From Unio delphinus (taxonomy: Eukaryota; Mollusca; Bivalvia; Unionida; Unionidae), in contig JAQISU010000346.1 in assembly GCA_029339505.1 (NCBI GenBank), forward strand, positions 1,127,001 through 1,191,000: a DNA stretch of 64,000 bases. The letters are read 5' to 3'. The position numbers and the translations under genes are program-made. The notes under the pieces were generated by a model. It saw nothing but the letters and a program-made list of their open reading frames with translations, ran no database searches and was not told the origin of the DNA. Shown here piece after piece: positions 40,158 through 51,483 of this stretch; positions within the stretch are counted from its first letter, which is position 1, and each line of letters starts with the position of its first letter.

Positions 40158-41445
40158 TGTGTTTGTCTGTAGATTCGGCGATGACCACTATACTCATCCG
40201 ACGGTTGGATGGGTTGGTTCTGTTCTGTGTGTGCACAAGTGGCTGATGAGGCGAATAATTGCACAGAATGACATCTTCAGGAGGGTTGCTAGCACGTGCT
40301 TTTCTGACTTGCATCTTCAGCTCTACAGATGCTGTCTTGCTAGATTCGTACAACGTGGTGTCTTTGTGCACGGAGGAACGCCAACTGTTTGCTCCCAGTA
40401 ATTAGGTTTTTTTTTGAACGATTTCAATAAAGCTTTCAGATTGTGTTTGAAGCGTTTCATTGAGGGCGCAGTGAGCAGTAAATAAGAAATCCCTGATGGT
40501 GTCTGTCATAGCCTTAGTTTTCGCTTGAAGCCTCCTGGGATTAAACAGTTTTCTATCTGTACGGTACCTGATGTCGATTCCAAAGTATCCGTCTATGAAA
40601 GCATTAGTCATTATAGTGGAGAACAGTAGACTGAATAGTGTCGGTACCGGAACACAACCCTGCCTCGACGCCATTGGTTACTGGGCATGGTTCAGATGTC
40701 TCGTCATTGACCTGGACTGGTGCCTGCATTCCGTGGTGGATATGCTACACCATGGATATATATTTGCTCGGACATCCGTACAATTGCCATTACCTTCCAC
40801 AAGCCTTCTCTGCTAACAGTATCAAAAGCCTTTAGTCGGTATAGATAGTGAAAAGGTCAGTGTTTTGCTTTTTAACATTTCTCTTGTAGCTGCCTCGTAG
40901 CAAGCACTATATCGATGATCCGAAGTTCTTTTGGGAATGCACACTGGCTTTCTGGCAGTAGCCCCTGGTCAAGGTGCGAAGTGAAGCTGTTCAGTAGGAT
41001 TCTGGCGAGAGTCTTTAATTCAATTGAGAGTAAGGATATTCCCCGGTGGTTGTCTCTGGCCTGACGGTTCTCTTTGCGCTTATACAGGTGGATTATGGAA
41101 GCGTCGTTGAATTTATGGGGGACCGTCTCTTGCTGCCACATCAGAAACACAGTTAGTGGAGCCTTTCGATCAGTGTTTTTCACTCTTCGTTTTAGACTTC
41201 AGACGGGATAGAGTCTGAACCAAGTGCTTTGCCACTGGAGAGCAACGTATCGCTTTCTATGTTTCGAGCAAGGTTGGAGCGTCATAAGTTCTTCGTTGAT
41301 GATTAAATAAGGGAGACGACTGATAACTTCATCGTTGATTGATGAAAGCGATTCAGGAAGTTGTCGAAGTGTTCAGCCCATCGTTGGAAATTATTATATT
41401 TGTCTGTAATTAATGTGATCCCGTCTGCGCTGAGAATTGATCATG
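40158..41445 (-). mobile_element. 5'-truncated LINE reverse transcriptase, catalytically dead
   Basis: Minus-strand blocks in order: LLSADGITLITDKYNN and RWAEHFDNFLNR (about 41.44-41.35 kb); NDASIIHLYKRKENRQ then NHRGISLLS (about 41.1 kb); LLPESQCAFPKE (about 40.95 kb); LKAFDTVSREGLWKV (about 40.8 kb); RQGCVPVPTLFSLLFS (about 40.66 kb). This is the fingers-to-palm order of a non-LTR reverse transcriptase, a family common in molluscs, fish and corals. The catalytic F-A-D-D position reads F-T-A-H at 40471-40482, so both aspartates are lost. Frameshifts separate the blocks. Near the 3' end, RLISHLCTHRT fits the C-terminal zinc-knuckle end. Endonuclease absent. Confidence 0.85.
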
Positions 41446-42806
<1,361 letters not shown>

Positions 42807-43128
42807 GAGATGCCATCTTTGGTCAGTAATTTGGAAGCAAAGTATGCAACCCTACAGGCCTAAGTGTGAACTTTTAACGCGTAAACGGGGATGCAATTTC
42901 CCGACTGATACACACGATCGTGGGACTTTTGTATTGTTGTGTAGGATTTGATGTGAAAACAAAATACCAACAAAAATGATACGCTTATTTTAAGGTTTGT
43001 ACCATTAAAATAGGCCTTGCCATTCCATTTAAAACGACATTACAAAACGGGACGTCCCCATTTCCAGGTGTGTCCCGGGTCTGTTGGTGTGTATTTACAC
43101 TGATTTTCACGTTTCGCGCCTTTTTCAA

Positions 43129-43134
<6 letters not shown>

Positions 43135-43184
<50 letters not shown>
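43135..43184. repeat. (AC)n microsatellite
   Basis: About 25 AC units preceded by 'gcgcgc'. Confidence 0.97.
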
Positions 43185-43186
<2 letters not shown>

Positions 43187-43800
43187 TACATACACTAACA
43201 TACATTATAGAAATACTAGCCTAGCACATACGTTCTGAAATGCATTGATTGTTTCTTGCAAAATGAAATCGTAGAAATGTTTGTATGTGATCAAATATCA
43301 GTAAATATGGCAAATTCCCCCTGGTTATATAATTTATGTATTCGAATACATGCTGCTGTCTTCTTAAAGAGATGGCTTCATCTTCTTGAGCTGTACTTTA
43401 CCCGTTTAATATTCAGTCCATTCACATTTCTTATGCAACAAGATATATTTCTTGTAGAAACGCAACTCCGCAAATCCCGCTGTTATTAATGAAACAATTC
43501 AAATACAGATATATTCAGACAAGTGAGATTTCGGTGAACTCCTAGATTGACAGCTGTTTTAAGTTATAAATTGCTGACATTATATTCCGTGCTATTCACA
43601 TACCCTACTGGGAACCTGGAGCAGACGAAGCAGTTCAGTTCTTTAAGTTCGTACCAAACTGAAAATAAACAGAATAGAGTCAGATAACAAGAGAATGCTT
43701 AACTTATTTTGTTTGGATCAAATTAATGCAATTTTCTATGCTTACAGCAGTGGAATAAAAGAAGGATCGAGTAGCAATCAATTTACGTGATTCATTTAAT
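43185..43800. other. Unique sequence, nothing seen
   Basis: A 77-codon frame at 43256-43489 has no recognised feature. Confidence 0.5.
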
Positions 43801-43820
43801 TTCTTCTTCTTCTTCTTCTT

Positions 43821-43878
<58 letters not shown>
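43801..43878. repeat. Compound microsatellite (TTC)n(TTA)n
   Basis: About 16 TTC units then about 9 TTA units. The lysine run opposite is an artefact. Confidence 0.97.
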
Positions 43879-43879
<1 letters not shown>

Positions 43880-44922
43880 ATTTGACACAGGTGCGATGCT
43901 GCCATCGGCACATGTAAGTTGCCCCTGATCCAGTGTCGCTTCGGTCGAAGAGCAGACATTCATGCAATCCATATATTATTGATGGTGAAAATAATAATGA
44001 TAATAATTTTAACAAATATATCGATTATTTAAAGTAAATATTTTAAATTAAATATTAAGATAGATATAAAAATACAATTATTCCTAACAATAAATCCCAA
44101 CTCATTATGTCTCAGTTTATATCGGTACAGGTTTAATCATTGCTGTTTATGTATCTATTTTAACGAGACTTAACGAGCATGAATTTATTTTCAACTCGCT
44201 TATTAAAGGCTATTAGTTTAAAGAGACCGAAACTAATTGCTCCAGTCAATAGCTGTTCATTTAATTTTCAAAATGACAAATTTCAGGTTTTTGCAAATGA
44301 ACGATAAGTGAGAAAACAAAATGTACAGGCGGACGTTTGTATTTTTTCAAACCTGGCGTTGTCTTCCGTCACGTTGTGAAGACAGCCCTTATTCACACAG
44401 CGTACATGGGGTGGAGAATATTGCCATGGTGGCTGGAAAAAACCGGATTCAGATAATCCTTTTTTTGAAGCAATGTTTTTCCTCGCAATGGCACGTACAA
44501 AGCAAAGACCACCGAAGAAACGAAGATACAACTAGACTAGGGAACGGAATGAAGATTTAGAAAAACAAGAGATAAATCACTTCTGCAATTTTTGAGGAAA
44601 ATATCTTAGCTGCACAAGCAAGGAATTCTCTGAACTTGAGAAATATTTCAATACAAGAAGGATTGAGACATACACTTTAGAATGCACGTACAAAAATAGT
44701 ATACAAGATTTAAACGTTTCAAAACCCCCATATAAAATAGACCAATCATGACACGTATCTTAGTATCACTTCAACTCTTCAATACGGAGTTTAGAGTATT
44801 GACAGAGTTGCTAAATAGTTAAAGATTTAAAGGGTGGATCCTAAGACCACAGGGAATAAGCCAATTTTACCTTATATGGAAATAGAAATTGCAGGGGAAA
44901 AGGTGCTGATAAAAGAATCTGA
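43879..44922. other. Unique sequence, no gene supported
   Basis: Mutually antisense frames at 44283-44531 (minus) and 44321-44560 (plus) are unassigned. Nothing else seen. Confidence 0.45.
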
Positions 44923-45159
44923 ATCCATACTAAGAAAATTCAAAATGAAGTCAACGGAATTACGTCTGTCTTATATACCCATGGAGATTCCCTAGAGGCA
45001 AACGTTAAACGATTTGAGGAAAACCTGAAAGTGAAGATGATTAATTCAAGAATGGACATTATCCCCCTCACTCCCATCATAAATGGGATAGGGCGTCATG
45101 AAAAAGAAAAAAAAAAAACACGATGTAATGAAAATAAAACCTGCATTCTTTTTACATAG
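44923..45159 (+). CDS. 78-codon open stretch, coiled-coil-like, no ATG at start
   Basis: Open from after TGA at 44920-44922 to TAG at 45157-45159. It reads KKIQNEVNGITSVLYTHG and SLEANVKRFEENLKVK, polar and heptad-like, followed by a more irregular MDIIPLTPIINGIGR. The 5' edge lacks a start codon. The pattern would suit part of a LINE ORF1 or retroelement gag coiled coil, but I cannot identify it. Confidence 0.25.
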   Translation: MHTKKIQNEVNGITSVLYTHGDSLEANVKRFEENLKVKMINSRMDIIPLTPIINGIGRHEKEKKKTRCNENKTCILFT

Positions 45160-45850
45160 ATTCCCAATCAAATCGTGGTAAAACGGTTATGTATACCGCC
45201 GGAAACGCAACAGATGTGGAAACACACAAAACAACTGCTCAACCAACAAAAAAGTGAATAAAGAAGGCTCTGAAAAGATTAAGTGTCCAAATCAAAGACA
45301 AAGGGATCATCAGTAACAAAAACAACAACCACAAGAAAGACGCAGAATGAACAACACAATATTCAACCATAGAATGAAACAATTCGGAGAAAATCAAACA
45401 GAAGGTTATAATAAGCCCAACTACAACACAAACACATGCAAGACGAAAAAAGAAATCCAAAACGTTCAAGAATTCAAGAATCAACTGCAGATGCCATAAC
45501 GACAACAAAAATACAGGAAACGGAGTAAGAGTTGAATAAAACACCCCAGAAACAACAATGACACCATTGAAAAGAATTTTACACAAGAGCACAAGATGAT
45601 TAAGAAACCAATGCCACTACCAAGAACAACGAAAGAAACAAAAACAACAATGAAGTATCGAAACCGGTTGAACAAAACACTCAAGCAACACGACTAGTAC
45701 CACAAAAAGAAAGGAGAGAAATAGGGACCACAACACTCAATGAAAAAGAAAAGAAGAGAAAACATAAAAAGAGGCAGAAGACAGGAGGAGGTTGAGATGA
45801 TGCAGAAATATTTCCTTGAAAATGATGAATATCTAGAATAAAACAGAGAA
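45160..45850 (+). other. A-rich, T-poor block with coding-like frames
   Basis: For about 650 bp the plus strand is rich in A and C and very low in T. One frame from ATG at 45347 runs 50 codons to TAA at 45497 (QFGENQTEGYNKPNYNT), and later text includes EMMQKYFLENDEYLE with only scattered stops. A-rich sense strands are typical of some retroelement coding regions. Hydrophobic minus-strand frames (for example 45239-45592) are the complement of this bias and are not called. Confidence 0.3.
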
Positions 45851-45878
45851 TAATCGTATCATAGTTACAATATTCTAA

Positions 45879-45938
<60 letters not shown>

Positions 45939-46790
45939 TAATCGTAGCATAGATACAATAATTCCAAAAATAATAATAATAACAAAAATATTCGTATCAT
46001 ATATACAATAATCCCAAATATAATAATAATAACAAAAATATTCGTATCATAGATACAATAATTCCAAATATAATAATAATAACAAAAATACTCGTATCAT
46101 AGATACAATACTTCCAAATATAATAATAATAACAAAAATATTCGTATCATAGATACAATAATTCAACATATATAATTAATACAAAATATACTCGTATCAT
46201 AGATACAATAATTTCAAATATAATAATAATAATAACAAAAATACTCGTATCATAGATACAATAATTCCAAATATAAAATTAATACAAAATATACTCGTAT
46301 AATAGATACAATAATTCCAAATATAATAATAATGACAAAAATACTCGCATCATAGATACAATAATTCCAAATATAACAATAACAAAAATACTCGTATCAT
46401 AGATACAATAATTCCAGATATAATAATAATAACAAAAATATTCGTATCATAGATATAATAATGTCCTAATATAATAATAATAACAAAAATACTCGTATAA
46501 TAGATACAATAATTCCAAATATAATAATAATAATAAAAATATTCGTATCATAGATACAATAATTCCAAATATAATAATAATAACAAAAATACTCGTATCA
46601 TAGATACAATAATTCCAAATATAATAATAGTAACAAAAATATTCGTATCATAGATACAATAATTTCAAATATAATAACAATAACAAAGAATACTCGTATC
46701 GTAGATACAATAATTCCACATATATTAATAATAACAAAAAAAACCTCGTATAATAGATACAACAATTACAAATATAGTGACACATACAAT
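45851..46790. repeat. (AAT)n plus 50-bp minisatellite, about 17 copies
   Basis: An (AAT)n tract at about 45880-45934 leads into 50-bp units carrying 'cgtatcatagatacaataat' and 'ataataataacaaaaata'. Each unit holds the inverted repeat GTATC-ATA-GATAC. AAT slippage gives small length changes between units. Confidence 0.95.
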
Positions 46791-47276
46791 AATACCAAAA
46801 GGATAAAAATAAGCTTCGGCAGCAAAACATGTGGGCAGGAATGACTCCTGTACTTGTCTGAAAAGATCAAATAAGGGAGTACAACCCCACCGAAAGAGCT
46901 TGTTTATTCACACCAAATAAATTTGACAAGTGCGTGAGCAAGTAAGCAGACTACAGCTCAAAGAGTCACCAGTATCAAATCATGGCTGAGGTAGGGAAAT
47001 TATGGGCTGGGCACCTGTCTGAAGCAGACCCTTATTATACAGGCCATTTTACGACCACTTCAGTACTCGCTAGGATTTTGACCGACGCCTGGTTGGGGGT
47101 GGGGTAGGGGATGGGGTGGGTTGGTAATTATAATATTTGTACTCCGAATGCACAGCATTCGTAATTTAGACTTGAAAAGATTCATAAAGGTAATAAATAT
47201 TTGCCTGAATTTATTGAACATTACTGAGAGTTTTAAGTTGATATGTATATTACTTTACTAGAATGAAAATGTTCGA
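46791..47276. other. Unique sequence, possible interspersed repeat
   Basis: Includes a G-rich run 'ttgggggtggggtagggg' near 47095. If 47277-47294 is a primer-binding site, this is where the start of the element's body should be, yet no gag or pol text is visible. Confidence 0.35.
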
Positions 47277-47294
47277 ATCCCGGACGAGCCCCCA
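47277..47294 (-). other. tRNA-Pro-type primer-binding-site match
   Basis: The minus strand reads TGGGGGCTCGTCCGGGAT, identical over 18 bases to the proline-tRNA primer-binding site known from gammaretroviruses and used by some LTR retrotransposons. Read on plus, it equals the 3' end of tRNA-Pro including the CCA, which eukaryotic tRNA genes do not encode. The match extends to a T-loop-like 'gttcga' at 47271-47276. Either a priming site of an LTR element with its LTR at higher coordinates, or a retroposed tRNA 3' end. No coding sequence supports the first. Confidence 0.45.
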
Positions 47295-48655
47295 CTCGTC
47301 AGGTTACTCGCGAGTTATGAGCGTTATTCGTATAATATTGTATAAGCCCCACTTGTCAAAGGGTAAGTGTTAGGTCCAACTTTGTCAAAGGGTATTGTAC
47401 AACATATAATAATAATAACTATAACCCACTCCCCTTTGAGACTCGTTTTCTAAGAGATGACCGCCCTGGATATAATTGCTCGGTTCGAGTATGAGAATTT
47501 GTATGGTAAGCTGAGCACGTATATTGAACAAATAACTCCGAGCCCCCGTAAAGATAAATAAACAATTTAATTAATTACATACACAATTATGAAACTTCTT
47601 TTCATTAGGAATACACGCTGTTCAGAAATACAACTTTCGCCGAATAACAATAAGATTTGAAATAGATTTAAACAAATTAGCCGTTCTATTACTGATAGTT
47701 TAAAATCATCATAGGATGGAGTGGTGCAATCGAAGTCAATGCTTTGGTCAATTTTCATAACCTGCTATTCTCGATCCTTGTTCACTGTCCAATCAATGTT
47801 TTTCCAAGAAGTCGCTGTCTCGTCCAAATACTCTGCACTCGTGGATATTTCCGCTTGATTCCTGACTTGTCCACTGCATCATGCGATCACTGCAATTTCC
47901 CTTTCTCCCAATTTCTTTCCCCAAAGTTTACGTTGCTATTCCCGTAACTTCAAGATCTTCCCAAAAAGCTATTTTTTTTCCTTTCAAAGAAAATTAAAAC
48001 AACCTAAGTCTCTCGTTACAATGGTTACAGTTGAGACTGTCCATTATTCTTGGTTCGAACACTCAGATATTTATATCAGTGATAACAACTTTACGGCTAG
48101 TAATTAACTACACATGTCCTCAAATGACGGTAGTTAAACAAATTGTTAATTCTTTTTGCCTTGATCTAATACATTAACGCACTACACAGCGAGGCGTTGG
48201 TTTATGACTCTGCCTTAATTTCAACAGCACATAAATCGTATACACTGTCGCTAAATCATCTATGAAATCAAAATTCGGTGAATTCACATGTATTCTCGCA
48301 ATCCCTTTACTAAGGTAATACATTAAATTTTTAGAACATAACCATTATGCAACCAAGATGATAAATTTAAGAATTAGCGAAACACTTCCTATTTATGACT
48401 CAGCATAGTGTTTTACGACATAAATTAACACTACATCATTCTTAACTAAGAATTAAGGTAAGAATCCCAATTTATAATTCAAAAGCACATTATTATACGT
48501 ATGTATCAAATGAAATCATGCAAATCATAATACAAAACACATTATTATACAAATGTATCAAATTAAATCAATTATGCAAATGTATCAAACGAAATCATGC
48601 AGACCTGTAAACTAAGCACACATCATATAAATTGCATCAACAATATACAGGGAAT
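47295..48655. other. Unique sequence with diverged short repeats
   Basis: Three variants of 'cccactcgtca', 'cccacttgtcaa' and 'ccaactttgtcaa' lie at 47290-47392, and about 60-bp repeats with 'cattattatac' at 48487-48601. It may include LTR sequence belonging to the primer-binding site, but no boundaries can be fixed. Confidence 0.3.
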
Positions 48656-50099
48656 TGTGACAGTACCTTTGTGTTTTTTGTGTGTCTGTCCCTTAGTTAG
48701 GCGGTTTTTTCCCTGGACCACGAATTAACGGATGTACTTCTCTAAAATAACATCCGGAGCCTTTACTAAATAATTCTACCCCTGGTCTCTCTTACCGAGC
48801 AATTTCAAGACTAATTTCAAATTTAGCTAGTGCGATATTATATCCTACGAATTTTCGTGTGAAAGAACACCCTTTATTTAACCGTGACCAATCAGAATCA
48901 AATGTATTTTCTCCCGCTTTCCTCTAAAAGTCGCTTACGTCATGATCAATATCACATGCTTGGTTTTAAGTAACGGAATCTCTGAATTTTCTCAATTCTG
49001 ACTTTTCGTGAGAAATGAAACTTTAAAATGTCACCAGCAGTCAGCCTAGCTGCTGAGTAAACAACGTTTAATTAGTACAACGCCCTCATCCTACTATACA
49101 GATCCCTCTTTGGCACGACGCGTCTTCATAAATCTAACTAATGGCTATCTGGCCTCACCTAATGGTGTATTAATAGATCTACTGAAATTTGCCACTTCAC
49201 ATGTAGTATGCGGGAATTAATTACTTGAATTATGTTGGTATGAAGAAGTTGCATTTATTAGAGTAAAACCTATTTGTTTAAGTTATTTATTTATCCTACA
49301 GTTTTGTAGATAAATTAGTATTATACAAGATTGAATTATGTAGATTGTTAGCTGGTGATCGGAATAAATTATGCAATATGCTGCTGTGTGCACCGTATTG
49401 AATTATACCATTTATTAATGAGTTATGTTAGAACTTGTTTAATTTTGAATTTGAAGACATTGTTGTGAACTATACAGAGTTATGCATATTGGTCTTGTGA
49501 ACATATTGTGAAGTATCTGCATATTTGCATTTCAACATTGTGTGTACCTCTTGTGATTTGTAAGGTAAGGAGTGCGTCTGATTGTTGTGATGTTGGATGT
49601 TACTATATCGAGAATTAATAATGTGTACTTTTGTCACGAAAGTTGTTGATGTATGTATCGTACACACACGTGTATGGAATATTTTGATGTGAGAGTGTGC
49701 GTGACCTAATGATTTAATCGCATGTAGACTGATGATCGTTTGTGTGAGGGTGTGAAGGTGTGAGATTGTCTTGGTCGAAAGGGAGACTAGAATATTCGTC
49801 CCTTATTATTTACAGAGAAGCTTTCGGTACTGTTTGGAGTTGTTCGGGTTGGACAGATTGCCACTCAAAGTTGCCAAAGTAGGGAGAAATTGTTATAGAG
49901 GCAACTGGACCGGATAGACTAACTGAGACAAGTTTGAAAGCAGACCGGAGAACGGAAGTGGAGTAAGTGGAAGAGTGAAGGACGTAGTCGAGGGATTGCT
50001 GACTGGGTTCTCCAAGCTATATATCTAGTTATTAAAAAAAAATTAAATTGTACGGTCTCCTACAATTTTAGCAAAAATACTCTTGGAGGAAACGTTACA
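48656..50099 (+). mobile_element. Possible solo-LTR-like segment
   Basis: The left edge reads TGTGACAGTACC and the right edge GGAAACGTTACA, so the segment starts TGT and ends ACA with partly inverted ends, as LTRs do. Near the right end, 'gttattaaa' and 'attaaattgtacggtctcct' would suit a polyadenylation region. Flanking pentamers (ggaat / tcctc) are not a target duplication, and the length of 1.44 kb is long. No open frame. Weak proposal. Confidence 0.2.
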
Positions 50100-50572
50100 T
50101 CCTCATGTGTATTTTAGACTATGATTTACGTTGATTGCAAACCCTTGGATATTTACTCAAAGAAATGGCAACTAACGGGCCTGTAAATAGTGGTTGAAAT
50201 GTGAATCAAAATGATATTTTCCAATTCTGTAAACGAAAGATACAAGCTCGAGAATAAAACAGAAAATATAAACTTTCATGTAAAAGAAATCATACTCAGG
50301 CGATAAATATATGGCGTATCAATCAAGCGCATTTGAAGTTCTATTGTATAAGAAACAACATCAAAGAGTGAAAAACTAAGGAAAAGGGAACAATCGAAAG
50401 AGAGGAAGAGAAATTAAAAAGATAGGTTGAACAGGTAGTGTATTGTTTGTCGTCCTACATTTCAAAACAGGTAAATTCGCTGCTTTATAAATATTCTTCT
50501 TATTGAATACATATGTTATACATTCAAAATTTTATCATTTTTATTTATTTGTTTTGAACCAACTGGACGACT

Positions 50573-51031
50573 TTGAGAGTACATCACTTCATTGTAATTC
50601 CTAGTACGTCCCTTCATCATAGAACTTTAAGAAAACATTTGGTTGTTGAACACGTTTCACTCTGTTTCATATCTTATAAACATTTACGCCTTATGGTCCA
50701 CACGAAGCATATCCAATTATTGCTTTATGAAAGTATCCCGGGAATCAAACAGTCTGCAAGGATCAAACAGTCTGCAAAGATAACAAAGTCTGCAAGGATC
50801 ATCATGACATTTCTCAGTGGCATTTTAAAGGTAGAGTTTCAATTTATATTGTTTCAAAAGTATCAAGCACCTGCCAGTAGAGGGGACCAAAATGACAGTC
50901 GTCATCACAGTAATAAATGTAAACATAGACGTCGTTACTTAGACATAATGATGACTGCTGGAACTGCGGCTGCTGCTGACGATTTGCAATTGCAAAGTCA
51001 AAACATAATATTGACTACCTTTATTTACTGA
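50573..51031 (+). CDS. 152-codon frame, longest non-repeat frame, unassigned
   Basis: Open from a TTG at 50573; the first ATG is at 50696, giving 111 residues. It contains an internal three-fold repeat (IKQSARIKQSAKITKSARI), a polar basic stretch (SRHHSNKCKHRRRY) and an acidic/alanine end (TAGTAAAADDLQ). No signal peptide or domain is recognised, and no splice or poly(A) evidence was found. In 64 kb of AT-rich DNA a frame this long is uncommon but possible by chance. Confidence 0.2.
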   Translation: MRVHHFIVIPSTSLHHRTLRKHLVVEHVSLCFISYKHLRLMVHTKHIQLLLYESIPGIKQSARIKQSAKITKSARIIMTFLSGILKVEFQFILFQKYQAPASRGDQNDSRHHSNKCKHRRRYLDIMMTAGTAAAADDLQLQSQNIILTTFIY

Positions 51032-51410
51032 CATTTCTTCTATTTCCACCAATATTGTTTAAACACACTCAAGTTTTTCCTAGGTCCAGTACTGCGTAGT
51101 TGATAGAACTTTGATAGACATCAAATTCACTGGTAAAGAAGCAAAGCGAAACATAATTTCACAATGATCATTTATTTGGGAATCACATAAATTACCATAA
51201 ATGGTTAATTTATCAGACACATCCAAGTGCAAGAAACACAGACCCAAATCTACTATCGAATAATGCGCCAAAAAGTCTGGGTCTGGGCAGTTGTTTCGGA
51301 GTAACCAGTAGAGAACAAACAACATAGGTTTTGATCTCCATGCGTATTATGGTACGGCAGATCTAGAGTTTTTATGCTTACAAATGAGTACGCACGGTAC
51401 ATAGACTTAC

Positions 51411-51477
51411 CTGTAGGAATTTGACTCACTAACAGGCAAAGGGTCCAGTAAAAACACCAAAGCAGTAATAGAAACAT
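51411..51477 (-). CDS. Possible first coding exon: signal peptide plus consensus donor
   Basis: ATG at 51477 follows an in-frame TAA (51487-51489). It encodes a very hydrophobic N-terminus, MFLLLLWCFYWTLCLLVS then QIPTG, and ends ACAG|GTAAGT, an exact metazoan 5' splice consensus (GT at 51409-51410). The exon would be 67 nt, ending in phase 1. An acceptor-like 'gctttgcttctttaccag' lies about 270 bp downstream on the minus strand, but joining in phase gives only 17 codons before a stop, so the partner exon is unresolved. Secreted or membrane protein start, identity unknown. Confidence 0.3.
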
Positions 51478-51483
51478 AATCAA

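Noticed and set aside
45239..45950. Minus-strand hydrophobic multi-pass membrane proteins (67-117 codons)
   Set aside because: The plus strand is A-rich and T-poor here, which forces hydrophobic, stop-poor reading on the other strand; overlapping frames all look alike.
48656..50099. Confident full LTR retrotransposon
   Set aside because: No second LTR, no target duplication and no gag/pol; kept only as a weak LTR-like proposal.
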